Shown here: positions 1 to 7,588 of the stretch, piece after piece
How the letters are laid out: each line of letters begins with the position of its first letter
Numbering within the stretch: position 1 is the first letter of the stretch
Notes under the pieces: model-generated
What the model saw: the letters and a program-made list of their open reading frames with translations, nothing else
What the model was told of the DNA's origin: nothing
Databases searched by the model: none
Position numbers and translations under genes: made by a program
Source: CAYMTN01 sp964393335
Lineage (GTDB): Bacteria > Chloroflexota > Anaerolineae > Aggregatilineales > Aggregatilineaceae
Length of the DNA: 40,784 bases
Direction: 5' to 3'
NCBI GenBank assembly: GCA_964393335.1
Contig: CAYMTN010000020.1
Span: 1-40,784 of the forward strand

Positions 1-1696
1 TGTTCGTATTGGTGAGACTGGTCGTTTTGCCTCCAGCCGACTGATTGACCACATCATAATAACTCGGATTCGGATATCCCCCGTATGAGTGGAATAACCA
101 GGTGTCATTGCTAAACTCCTCAGTGGCGATCTGGTGAATGCGGTCATAATAATTGGCGCGCATGTACCAGGCCATGTTGTTCAGCGAAAGGTAGTAACGC
201 TGATTCTGGGACGGCGCAGGGAGGTTGTCGGCAATGACGCGGGACAGCGTGTACGACACCACCGGTACTTGCCAGGTCCCATACCAGTTGTGCCAGATTT
301 CCGTAACCCAGGAATAGGCGTCCCACACGATCAGGCCAACGCCGATGACCAGGCTGCCAATCGCGGCGACAGGGGCCCACACTGGTCCCGTTATGATTCC
401 CACTGCGACCAGAATACCAACAATTCCAGCGCCCAACTTCAGTACAAGGAGTCCACCATCCGCAAGGTTGTCGGGGTCGGACAACGCCTCAGCCAGGTTA
501 TTGAAGTGCTTTTTCGTATAGTTGTTAAACTCGGCTTCCACCTCTTTCACGGCGTCCGACAACATCGGGTCACGGGTGGCCGGATCGAGGTCATTTTCAA
601 TGAAGTATCGGAGGTCCGACAGGCGCTGCACTGCCGCCCCCATGGTCAGGACCTGCTCAATCGACGTATAGATTTTGTCAACCGTGACATTGTCCCACCA
701 TTCTGGAATGTCGATAAGAAGGGTGATCATCACGCCAATGAGGTTCGCTACACCTGAAAACATCTTCGCAGTGGATTCCGTAATCCCGCCCAGGAATTGG
801 TACCCCTGCGCCCACCCATCAGCCAGTGCCGCAAGTGCGTCAAACGTCCACGCCATCTCTTTCGGGCCGAATTCAACGGGATCGTCCAGGTTCTGGTTGA
901 TGAGCGCATCGACGAGCGGCTGGGCGCTGGGATGATCGCTTACCAGTTGGTCGTATTGCTCGCTATTTTTGAACGAATTTAAGAATGCCTCAACTCGTTC
1001 CAGACGTTCGCGTGCCATATCCCGTTCTTCGGGGCCGAAATTTTCAGGGTTGCCAACCAGCAGTTCCTGGAAGACGGCATTCCAGATCACATTGCGATAG
1101 ATCTCTTTGCGCTGCTCGTCCGTGGCCAGGCTATCGATCGACCCGCTGTCTTCAAACAGCTTGACGTGTACACAGTTTTGATACAATGTATTCTCATAAA
1201 GTAAGAACAAAGGATAGTACAGCGTGACAGGGACCGCACTCGGAATCTCTGTCGACCGCACCTCATGGGCGTACAGCGACCCGTTGGGCGTTGGGACGGC
1301 AGCCAGATCGGCCCCGTAAAGCTCCTGGGTGCGGGCCGCATACAGGATCAACACTTCCATCTGGTGGTCTGCGACGCGTTTGTTCGCGCTATCCCTGGCG
1401 AAATATTGGGTTATACCTTCGCCGGGAAACGTGATTTTGTACGTCTTGTAATTGTCTCCGTCCCATGTTACATCCTGCCAGGGTGTGACCTGCGCGTAAC
1501 CATGATAGATAAATGGCTGGTCCTGCGCCGACGCGACCAGCATCTTGAACGGTTCGGTTCCCGACGTCGTGAACAGAAAAATGCATACAAAAAGCACCTG
1601 AGCCACAATCAGACCCGTGTGCTTTAGCTGTACACGAGAAAATATTAATCGGATAGAAGGATGCCTGCTGGCTCCACCGCCAGTACGAGTATTCAT
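1..1696 (-). CDS. Large membrane-anchored or secreted protein of unknown function, 5' part only
   Basis: Translating the minus strand from ATG at 1696 gives 565 codons without a stop to the window edge, so the C-terminus is missing. The start is supported by a GGGGG ribosome site 5 to 10 bases upstream and by an in-frame TAA about 30 bases upstream. Residues about 30-50 form a hydrophobic segment (core VAQVLFVCIFLFTTSG) after a basic N-terminus, which reads as a signal peptide or anchor. A mostly polar region follows with acidic helical stretches (for example around residues 200-260). Residues about 413-462 contain two adjacent hydrophobic helices (core GIVGILVAVGIITGPVWAPV). After that come Trp- and Tyr-rich sequences. 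I recognise no family. A plausible reading is a cell-surface protein with a central membrane hairpin. The divergent TetR gene next door could regulate it, which is inference only. Confidence 0.75.
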   Translation of the reverse strand, partial: MNTRTGGGASRHPSIRLIFSRVQLKHTGLIVAQVLFVCIFLFTTSGTEPFKMLVASAQDQPFIYHGYAQVTPWQDVTWDGDNYKTYKITFPGEGITQYFARDSANKRVADHQMEVLILYAARTQELYGADLAAVPTPNGSLYAHEVRSTEIPSAVPVTLYYPLFLLYENTLYQNCVHVKLFEDSGSIDSLATDEQRKEIYRNVIWNAVFQELLVGNPENFGPEERDMARERLERVEAFLNSFKNSEQYDQLVSDHPSAQPLVDALINQNLDDPVEFGPKEMAWTFDALAALADGWAQGYQFLGGITESTAKMFSGVANLIGVMITLLIDIPEWWDNVTVDKIYTSIEQVLTMGAAVQRLSDLRYFIENDLDPATRDPMLSDAVKEVEAEFNNYTKKHFNNLAEALSDPDNLADGGLLVLKLGAGIVGILVAVGIITGPVWAPVAAIGSLVIGVGLIVWDAYSWVTEIWHNWYGTWQVPVVSYTLSRVIADNLPAPSQNQRYYLSLNNMAWYMRANYYDRIHQIATEEFSNDTWLFHSYGGYPNPSYYDVVNQSAGGKTTSLTNTN

Positions 1697-1740
1697 GATT
1701 CCCCCTGCAACAACCTCGCCCAAAGCCCTTTATTTTGACA

Positions 1741-1754
1741 ATGAGATCACTCAT
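1741..1754. promoter_or_regulatory. Small palindrome next to the promoter of the large minus-strand gene
   Basis: ATGAG and CTCAT are separated by four bases, directly downstream of the predicted minus-strand -10 box. The site lies in the divergent intergenic region shared with the TetR gene, so it could be the TetR operator. It is short and only suggestive. Confidence 0.3.
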
Positions 1755-1755
1755 C

Positions 1756-1784
1756 AGTGTACTTGGCAGGCATCCCCATGACAA
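1756..1784 (-). promoter_or_regulatory. Predicted sigma-70-type promoter for the large minus-strand gene
   Basis: On the minus strand TTGTCA (1784-1779) and TACACT (1761-1756) are separated by 17 bases, close to the -35/-10 consensus. It lies 60 to 90 bases upstream of the ATG at 1696. Confidence 0.45.
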
Positions 1785-1914
1785 GTGATTTCTTTCACCT
1801 TTCGGGAAGAATCCGGCGAAGTGATGGTCCCCGGCAGATGGATTCCGTTGGTGAGCTCCATCAGGCAGTTACCGCAGGCAGGTTGGCCAAAGCCGGCGAA
1901 CGCGCAGCACTATA

Positions 1915-1943
1915 TTGACATGCGGTGCCGATCATGAAATAAT
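1915..1943 (+). promoter_or_regulatory. Predicted sigma-70-type promoter of the tetR-DUF116 pair
   Basis: TTGACA at 1915-1920, then 17 bases, then AATAAT at 1938-1943. This is a near-consensus promoter. It implies transcription starts near 1950, so the in-frame ATG at 1944 is unlikely to be the translation start of the regulator. Confidence 0.6.
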
Positions 1944-1967
1944 ATGGGTGACCGCCCACCCAATTTA

Positions 1968-2600
1968 ATGAGTGCAACAATGGCACGCCCGCTAAAAGCC
2001 AACCGTGATGAGATTTTGAACGAAACGCGTGATCGCCTGCTCGTGGCAGCGGCGGCTGAATTTGCGCGTGAAGGTTACGTCGGCGCAAACATCAACCGCA
2101 TTTCGACGGCGGCGGGGTTTGCTAAGGGCACAATCTACAACTATTTCCCCAGCAAACGCGCGTTGATGGCGATACTTATCGACTGGACTGCTGTGGATCA
2201 TATCCACGCCATTCGGCAAGCGGTTGAGGAAGAAGACGATCCCGCTGCCCGCCTGGAAATCTTCTTCAGGGCCGGTTTTGATTTTGTGGAGCAGCACCCG
2301 GATCGGGCTCGCGTAATTATCAATGGAGTCTATGGGCCGGATGAAGACCTGAAGCAGCATGTCTATCGTGCCTATCAGCCCCTGTTTGACCTGCTGGCCC
2401 ACGACGTGATCGCCAGGGGCACCACAAACGGCGCATTTCGCCCGGTTGATCCCAATGTGACGACAGCAATGATAATGACAATCTACCTGGGTAGCTGCTC
2501 ACAACTCGACACCTCCGGCAACATCTGGCTCGATCCCCAGCAAATTGTATACTTCATATTGGACGGACTGCGTCGCGGCGATCCGTGCAAGAATGGGTAA
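1968..2600 (+). CDS. TetR/AcrR family transcriptional regulator
   Basis: A DNA-binding repressor-type protein of about 210 residues, the usual TetR length. The N-terminal TetR_N helix-turn-helix is clear: an ETRDRLLVAAAAEFAREGY helix, then INRISTAAGFAKGTIYNYF, the classic recognition-helix pattern ending in YNYFPSK. The C-terminal two thirds is helical and would hold the ligand and dimer surface; I cannot name the ligand. Three in-frame ATGs exist (1944, 1968, 1980). The promoter at 1915-1943 argues against the first. No good ribosome site precedes 1968 or 1980, so the mRNA may have a very short leader. The stop overlaps the start region of the DUF116 gene, so both are probably co-transcribed. 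The gene is divergent from the large surface-protein gene at 1-1696. Confidence 0.85.
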   Translation: MSATMARPLKANRDEILNETRDRLLVAAAAEFAREGYVGANINRISTAAGFAKGTIYNYFPSKRALMAILIDWTAVDHIHAIRQAVEEEDDPAARLEIFFRAGFDFVEQHPDRARVIINGVYGPDEDLKQHVYRAYQPLFDLLAHDVIARGTTNGAFRPVDPNVTTAMIMTIYLGSCSQLDTSGNIWLDPQQIVYFILDGLRRGDPCKNG

Positions 2601-3816
2601 CAATCCTATGGATGCCATCACCTATTCACTCAAAGCCGGGCACTCCCGGTCTGATCAGTACTACGAGGACATCGCGATTTTCACCGACGAAGTGCTCGCT
2701 TACGCAAACCGCGATTTCGGCCCCCTGATTGCCGCATTCACACGGTTCCTGGCAGAGACGGAACGTGAAGAAGCGCGCACCCCGCCGGAGTACCTGTTCG
2801 AACTGCTGATGTTAGGCATCTTCTGGCGCGTGTACGCGACAAAGGCGCTCAAGCTGGGTCGCCTGCCCCAACGTACACTGGCCAAACTCGCTCAGTGGCA
2901 CGAGCGGGACGTCTGGCTGAAACCGGTGGTCGATGCCGTACGCGGAGCGCTCGGCACGCTCTTTCTGACACGTAACGGGCAGCGCTCGCCAGAATCGCCT
3001 GCGCTCACCCTTGACCATCTGGCGCGTCTGCTCGACTGGCTGGCTGCAACCGGCGATTTCGACCAGGAAATCAAACGGCTCCGCGCCTGGCATGATTTTT
3101 TCGCTGTGCAGTCACCGCTCACCAGGCAGGCCCAATTCACCGACACGCTTGCGTTTGCGGATTGGTTCGCTGGACGCAGCGAGCAGGCGCTAGGGCCGTA
3201 CACGCCGCACGTTGAGCGCTTCCTGGCTGAAACCCATCCCGGCTACCGCTGGCGCGAGGACATGATCTTTTGCGGACGCCAGCGGGTGGAATATCACTTG
3301 AACATGGTGGGGACGGAAATCATGAATCGTGCGTTCCGCCAGGGATTCCTCGCTGCCGGGCGTAAAATCGTGCTGGTGCCACCCTGTATGCGCGCCCGGT
3401 CTGCCGATCGCTGCCAGGCCCGGCCCACGCCGATCGGCGATCAATGCGCCGGATGTGAACCAGGCTGCCGCGTTCATCAGGTGACCAAGCTGGGCGAAAA
3501 ATACGGGTTCGCCGTCTTCATGCTGCCGCGCGAACTGGCTGCGCTCTCACCGGGCAAATCCACGCAGCAAGGCATGGCAGGGACGGGTATCGTGGGCGTC
3601 TCCTGCCCGCTGACCAATCCGCAGGGCGGCTGGAAAGCCAGAGCCATGAACCTGCCTGCGCAAGGACTCTTGCTGGATTACTGCGGCTGCTGCTGGCATT
3701 GGCACCTGGATGGCGGCATCCCGACCGACATCAACTTCGACCAGCTCTTACGTTTGCTGGCAATCGAACACCCCGTACACCCGAACAAGCAATCTGCGGT
3801 ATCAAGCACCACGTAG
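2593..3816 (+). CDS. DUF116 domain protein
   Basis: The start is ATG 2593, overlapping the end of tetR, or ATG 2608; the product has about 402 to 407 residues. The N-terminal half is helical with no motif I recognise. The C-terminal part, about residues 260-385, matches DUF116: IVLVPPCMRA, then cysteines near C265, C274, C285, C288 and C292 in the pattern CxxCxxxC, then GIVGVSCPL, then LLLDYCGCCWHWH. The conserved cysteines suggest a metal or iron-sulfur site, as is thought for the family, but its reaction is unknown. No signal peptide is visible, so the protein is probably cytoplasmic. Overlap with the TetR gene suggests a regulated two-gene operon. A hairpin with a T-rich tail follows at 3878-3920. 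Confidence 0.75.
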   Translation: MGNNPMDAITYSLKAGHSRSDQYYEDIAIFTDEVLAYANRDFGPLIAAFTRFLAETEREEARTPPEYLFELLMLGIFWRVYATKALKLGRLPQRTLAKLAQWHERDVWLKPVVDAVRGALGTLFLTRNGQRSPESPALTLDHLARLLDWLAATGDFDQEIKRLRAWHDFFAVQSPLTRQAQFTDTLAFADWFAGRSEQALGPYTPHVERFLAETHPGYRWREDMIFCGRQRVEYHLNMVGTEIMNRAFRQGFLAAGRKIVLVPPCMRARSADRCQARPTPIGDQCAGCEPGCRVHQVTKLGEKYGFAVFMLPRELAALSPGKSTQQGMAGTGIVGVSCPLTNPQGGWKARAMNLPAQGLLLDYCGCCWHWHLDGGIPTDINFDQLLRLLAIEHPVHPNKQSAVSSTT

Positions 3817-3877
3817 CCAAAAACGAATCGCGTGCCGTGCATGAGCTGGCGAGTGACTGCGTGTCGGAATGGCAGCC

Positions 3878-3920
3878 AAGCCCGCTGGTGCGAAGGCTTC
3901 CGGGCTTTCATTGTTTTCTT
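3878..3920 (+). terminator. Likely Rho-independent terminator after the DUF116 gene
   Basis: AAGCCCG (3878-3884) pairs perfectly with CGGGCTT (3901-3907) around a 16-base loop and is followed by a T-rich run to 3920. The loop is long, so strength is uncertain. The T-rich tail overlaps the core of the repeat described at 3906-3930. Confidence 0.5.
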
Positions 3921-3930
3921 AGAATCAGGC
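3906..3930 (+). promoter_or_regulatory. Core copy of the TTTCATCGTTTT element, upstream of the response regulator
   Basis: TTTCATTGTTTTCTTAGAAT resembles the core of the two longer repeats at 6086-6120 and 6671-6705. It lies 34 to 58 bases before the regulator ATG. The flanks do not match, and the site coincides with a terminator tail, so this copy is the weakest of the three. Confidence 0.35.
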
Positions 3931-3963
3931 GCTACACTAAGGTCACGATGAAGGGAGCACGGT

Positions 3964-4647
3964 ATGCGCGTCCTGGTAGTTGAGGATGAAGCCAGTATCG
4001 CCAATTTTATCAGCCGGGGCTTGAGCGAAGCGGGATATGCCGTTGACGTCGCCTGTGATGGCCGCGATGGACTCGCGTATGCGTTGGCGGCGGACTATGA
4101 CGTGTTTGTGCTGGATATCATGCTGCCCGGCCTGAACGGGTTAGACGTCCTGCGCGAACTGCGCCGGCACGGCATCAAAATCCCCGCGTTGATGCTCACC
4201 GCGCGGGATACGATTGAGGATCGGGTCGAAGGGCTGGATGCCGGGGCCGACGATTACCTGGTGAAGCCGTTCGCTTTTCCCGAACTGATGGCGCGTATCC
4301 GGGCCTTGCTGCGCCGTCCCCCGCTGCAAACCGCTACCACGCTGACCGTCAGTGATCTGGCAATGGATACCGCCGCGCGCCAGGTGCGCCGCAGCGGACG
4401 CCTGATCGATCTCAGCCCGCGCGAATACGCCGTACTCGAATACCTGATGCGCCATCCGAACCAGGTTTTGACGCGCACCCAGATCGGGGAACACGTGTGG
4501 AACTTCGACTTTTATAACGAGTCAAACGTGGTCGATGTGTATATCGGTTATTTACGCCGGAAGGTGGACAAAGACAGCGAGACGCCGTTGATCCAGACCA
4601 TACGCGGGGTGGGATACCGCCTGTCCGACGATGACGGTCATCCATAG
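3964..4647 (+). CDS. OmpR-family two-component response regulator
   Basis: A 227-residue cytoplasmic transcription regulator. The receiver domain (about 1-115) has the acidic pair E7/D8, the phospho-acceptor D51 in VLDIMLPG, T79 and K101 in YLVKPF, so it should be phosphorylatable. The C-terminal winged-helix domain (about 130-225) shows the usual LSPREYAVLEYLMRHPNQVL and VDVYIGYLRRKVD segments. A GGGAG ribosome site lies 7 bases before ATG 3964. The kinase gene overlaps its last 17 bases, so translation is coupled. Genes downstream encode a small membrane protein and an ABC exporter, the usual arrangement for a system that senses an envelope or toxic-compound signal and induces efflux. The repeats at 6086 and 6671 are candidate binding sites. 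Confidence 0.93.
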   Translation: MRVLVVEDEASIANFISRGLSEAGYAVDVACDGRDGLAYALAADYDVFVLDIMLPGLNGLDVLRELRRHGIKIPALMLTARDTIEDRVEGLDAGADDYLVKPFAFPELMARIRALLRRPPLQTATTLTVSDLAMDTAARQVRRSGRLIDLSPREYAVLEYLMRHPNQVLTRTQIGEHVWNFDFYNESNVVDVYIGYLRRKVDKDSETPLIQTIRGVGYRLSDDDGHP

Positions 4648-6085
4648 ATTCGTCGAACGCCTGGTAGGGTTGTGGCATGGACGGGTTCCCATCCGGCTGC
4701 GCCTGACGTTTTGGTATTTGCTCTCGTTTGGGCTGATCCTGCTGATTTTCTCCGGCTTTCTTGAGAACCGCATTATCGTCGATCTGGAATCCCAGGCTGA
4801 TACGGCGCTCCGGTTGGCGGCAAACCGCGCCCTGGAAACCATCGTCGCAGAGGATAATCACCTCCGTTTTGAAAACACCGCCACGTTAGAAGAAGACATG
4901 GCGGATGACTTTTCGCTCTACCTTCTCGCGCCGGATCACCGTACTGTTTGGGATCATATCGGCATCGAAGACATCCCACCGTTCGAAGCCCCAGGTGAAA
5001 CTCGTTATTTCACGGTTGAACAGCGCATTCATGATGAGTGGGGCAAACGCGGTGACGTGCGAGTCCACAACCGTTCGATCCGCGCCGAAGATGGCACGCT
5101 GATCGGCTGGCTGCAAATTACACAGGTGTTTGACCGGAATCACACCCTGGGGTTGGTGAGGGGGCACTTCTGCCTGGGCGTCCCGCTTGCGCTTGCGCTG
5201 GCCGGTTTGGGCGGGATATTCCTGGCCTCGCGCGCCCTGCGCCCGATCGACCACGTGACGCGCACGGCGCAGGCCATCAACGCCAGCGATCTGCACCAGC
5301 GGCTGCATTACGAAGGGCCAAACGACGAAGTCGGGCGGCTGGCAATGACCTTTGATAACATGCTGGACCGCCTGCAGGCCTGGTTCGAGCGCGAGCGCCG
5401 TTTCACAGGTGATGCCGCCCACGAACTGCGCACTCCCTTGACCGCACTCAAGGGGCATATTGGCGTAAGCCTGAGCCAACCCCGCACCCCGGACGAATAT
5501 GCTGCCACCCTGCACGATCTGGAACAACAGGTTGACCGGCTCATCCGGCTGAGCAGCGACTTGCTGTTCATGGCGCGGCTGGATTACTGCCAGCAGCAAA
5601 GCGCCCCGGAAGCGATCGCGCTCAACGATCTGCTGGCCGCGCTGGAGGACCAGGTCACTCCGCTGGCCGACAGCAAGGCGCTGACGGTGACGTGTCATGT
5701 CGAGCCGGACTTAACCGTCTCCGGCCATACGGACCTGCTGATTCGACTGTTCTTAAACCTGCTGGATAATGCCATCAAATATACGCCGGACGGGGGGACG
5801 ATCCGCATCCAGGCCCACCACAGCGGCGATGAGATCGTGGTTGACATCCAGGATACCGGGCCGGGCATTCCGGCTGACCAGCTTCCCCATTTGTTCGAGC
5901 GTTTCTACCGCGTCGAGCGTGATCGCGCGCGCGCTCGTGAGCGCCCGGAACAAGGCCAGGGCGGGGCGGGCTTAGGGTTGGCGATTGCGCAAGAGATCGC
6001 CCATGTGCATGGGGGGCGCATCACCGTCCAGACAGACGAGCATGGCAGCACGTTTACCGTGCATCTGCCCCAAGAACACGCATAA
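4631..6085 (+). CDS. Two-component sensor histidine kinase
   Basis: A 484-residue membrane kinase, partner of the preceding regulator. Transmembrane helix 1 is near residues 27-50 (core LLSFGLILLIFSGF), followed by an extracytoplasmic sensor region of about 125 residues, then helix 2 near 178-203. A HAMP domain (about 200-250) precedes HisKA, with phospho-acceptor H264 in AAHELRTPL. The ATPase domain has the N box with N380 (NLLDNAIKYTPDGG), the G1 box DTGPGIP, the F box LFERFYR and the G2 box GAGLGLAIA. The segment before G2 (RARARERPEQGQGG) is longer and more charged than usual. All catalytic motifs are intact. ATG 4631 lies inside the end of the regulator gene, which fits translational coupling. 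The signal sensed cannot be read from the sequence. Confidence 0.93.
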   Translation: MTVIHRFVERLVGLWHGRVPIRLRLTFWYLLSFGLILLIFSGFLENRIIVDLESQADTALRLAANRALETIVAEDNHLRFENTATLEEDMADDFSLYLLAPDHRTVWDHIGIEDIPPFEAPGETRYFTVEQRIHDEWGKRGDVRVHNRSIRAEDGTLIGWLQITQVFDRNHTLGLVRGHFCLGVPLALALAGLGGIFLASRALRPIDHVTRTAQAINASDLHQRLHYEGPNDEVGRLAMTFDNMLDRLQAWFERERRFTGDAAHELRTPLTALKGHIGVSLSQPRTPDEYAATLHDLEQQVDRLIRLSSDLLFMARLDYCQQQSAPEAIALNDLLAALEDQVTPLADSKALTVTCHVEPDLTVSGHTDLLIRLFLNLLDNAIKYTPDGGTIRIQAHHSGDEIVVDIQDTGPGIPADQLPHLFERFYRVERDRARARERPEQGQGGAGLGLAIAQEIAHVHGGRITVQTDEHGSTFTVHLPQEHA

Positions 6086-6120
6086 GGACGTTCTTAAACC
6101 CGTCTCATCGTTTTTTTAAT
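6086..6120 (+). repeat. 35-bp repeat, copy 1: candidate response-regulator site or internal promoter
   Basis: It begins at the base after the kinase stop codon and matches the copy at 6671-6705 in 27 of 35 positions without gaps. Conserved parts are ACGTTCTTA and, 12 bases on from TTCTTA, TYTCATCGTTTT followed by TAAT. It precedes the DUF4405-like gene by about 60 bases. T-rich direct repeats of this type suit OmpR-family regulators, which is inference. Confidence 0.55.
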
Positions 6121-6178
6121 CTTCACGGGCATCCTGAGAGGCAGACTGACTAACTGTCAAACAGGAGCGCACAAAACG

Positions 6179-6670
6179 ATGAGAAAGACCACACTCAATT
6201 TCTGGGTCGATGTTGTCCTCGTTGTTTCCGCCGTCCAGGTGCTGATGCCTGACGTTACCGGCCTCGAACACCACCAATGGGCCGGACTGGCTCTGGCGGC
6301 AGGTTTTATCATCCACCTGATCCTGCACCGGAAATGGATCACCACCGTTTCTAAAAAGATGATCGCGCCGCACGCCGGCCTGCCGGGCCGCGTGCGCCGT
6401 GATTTCTGGCTCGACGCGATCCTGGCGACTGTGGCGTTCTGGACCGTGTGCAGCGGGCTGGCGATCTCGCCGCTGCTGCGGGGTGACGGGGCATCGCAGG
6501 CCCTCGTTCATCCCCATCACATAGGCGCGGGTCTGTTCTTCATCCTCGCACCGGTTCACCTCGTGCGGCACCGGAAATGGCTCTGGCAGTCCATCAAGCG
6601 CCATGTTTTCGGTATCTACCCGCTTGAATCGCCGGCCCGGCTGCGCAAAACGCCGCTCACCAGAGAATAA
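6179..6670 (+). CDS. Small membrane protein, DUF4405/cytochrome-b-like, internally duplicated
   Basis: A 163-residue protein with four predicted membrane helices in two similar halves. Half one runs from NFWVDVVLVVSAVQVL through HHQWAGLALAAGFIIHLILH to RKWI. Half two runs from DFWLDAILATVAFWTV through HHIGAGLFFILAPVHLVRH to RKWL. Each half has an HH pair and a further His one helix away, the arrangement expected for bis-His haem ligation in DUF4405-like small cytochrome b domains. Haem binding is inferred, not seen. It sits between a two-component system and an ABC exporter, with a 35-bp repeat before and after it, so it is probably part of the same regulon. A role in redox sensing or in assisting the exporter is speculation. 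Confidence 0.7.
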   Translation: MRKTTLNFWVDVVLVVSAVQVLMPDVTGLEHHQWAGLALAAGFIIHLILHRKWITTVSKKMIAPHAGLPGRVRRDFWLDAILATVAFWTVCSGLAISPLLRGDGASQALVHPHHIGAGLFFILAPVHLVRHRKWLWQSIKRHVFGIYPLESPARLRKTPLTRE

Positions 6671-6705
6671 GAACGTTCTTACCCTCATTTCATCGTTTTC
6701 ATAAT
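6671..6705 (+). repeat. 35-bp repeat, copy 2: candidate response-regulator site or internal promoter
   Basis: It starts directly after the stop codon of the DUF4405-like gene, exactly as copy 1 does after the kinase gene. TTCTTA is at 6676-6681 and TTTCATCG at 6688-6695, again 12 bases apart, followed by TTTTCATAAT. GGCA at 42 bases from the repeat start is also shared with copy 1. It lies about 55 bases before the ABC ATPase ATG. Confidence 0.55.
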
Positions 6706-6759
6706 TTCGTCAGGCAAGCTTGAGACAACGTATCGAAGTCGAACAAGGAGTGCTGTGTC

Positions 6760-7566
6760 ATGAGTTTCCTCAATGGTTCACGCAAAAACGGCCATACGAA
6801 CGGCGGCTTTGTCGTCGAGGTGGAAAAGCTCAGTAAGGACTTGCAGATGGGGCAGGTCACCGTCCACGCGCTGCGCAGCGCCAGCCTGGCCGTCAAACGG
6901 GGCGAATTTCTCAGCATCATCGGGCCATCGGGCAGCGGCAAATCAACCCTGCTGGGTTTGATCGGTGGCCTGGACAGCCCGACCGCCGGATCGGTCGTGA
7001 TCGATGGCGTGAACATCTCCCACCTGAATGAACGCGCGCTGACGCGCATCCGAAATGAGAAGATCGGGTTTGTCTTCCAGTTCTTCAACCTGGTGCCGAC
7101 GCTGACCGCCCTGGAAAACGTCGCGCTGCCCATCCAATTTGCCCGCCATCGCACCTTTGACCCGGTTCGCCGCGCCAAAGAGCTGTTAACCATGCTCGAC
7201 CTGGAAGATCGCGTGAATCACCGTCCGAGTCAACTTTCGGGCGGCGAACAACAGCGGGTGGCGATTGCGCGTGCGTTGGCGAATAACCCGCCGCTGCTGC
7301 TGTGCGATGAACCGACCGGCAATCTCGACTCGGTATCCGGTGCGCTGGTGATGAATGCCTTGCGCGATGTGCAAACCACGCTGCAAACGACCGTGATCGT
7401 GGTCACGCACGATATGAACGTCGCCGCGCAAACCGACCGCGTGATCACATTGGTTGACGGCACGGTTACGGACGACATCGATCCGCGTTCGACCGCCCAG
7501 TTGGCCGCCGTTCAAATGCTCAAGCGCAAGCGTGAAAGCGGCGAATTCACTGCCGCTACCGCATAA
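6760..7566 (+). CDS. ABC transporter ATP-binding protein, MacB/LolD type
   Basis: A 268-residue cytoplasmic ATPase of the family that pairs with FtsX-type permeases. Walker A is GPSGSGKSTLL, the Q loop lies in FQFFNLVPTLTALENV, the signature is LSGGEQQRVAIARAL, Walker B with its catalytic Glu is LLLCDEPTGNLD, and the switch His is in VVTHD. All are intact. The N-terminus has about 15 extra residues rich in Asn and Gly before the fold starts at VVEVEKLSK, and the C-terminus extends about 30 residues past the usual end. A purine-rich AAGGAG precedes ATG 6760. The permease gene follows 22 bases after the stop, so the two form one export system under the adjacent two-component system. Confidence 0.93.
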   Translation: MSFLNGSRKNGHTNGGFVVEVEKLSKDLQMGQVTVHALRSASLAVKRGEFLSIIGPSGSGKSTLLGLIGGLDSPTAGSVVIDGVNISHLNERALTRIRNEKIGFVFQFFNLVPTLTALENVALPIQFARHRTFDPVRRAKELLTMLDLEDRVNHRPSQLSGGEQQRVAIARALANNPPLLLCDEPTGNLDSVSGALVMNALRDVQTTLQTTVIVVTHDMNVAAQTDRVITLVDGTVTDDIDPRSTAQLAAVQMLKRKRESGEFTAATA

Positions 7567-7588
7567 GCGAGCAGAGGGAGAACCAGCC

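Noticed and set aside
134..757. Plus-strand open frame of 207 codons
   Set aside because: It is antisense to the large minus-strand gene, which has continuous gene-like sequence and a promoter and ribosome site.
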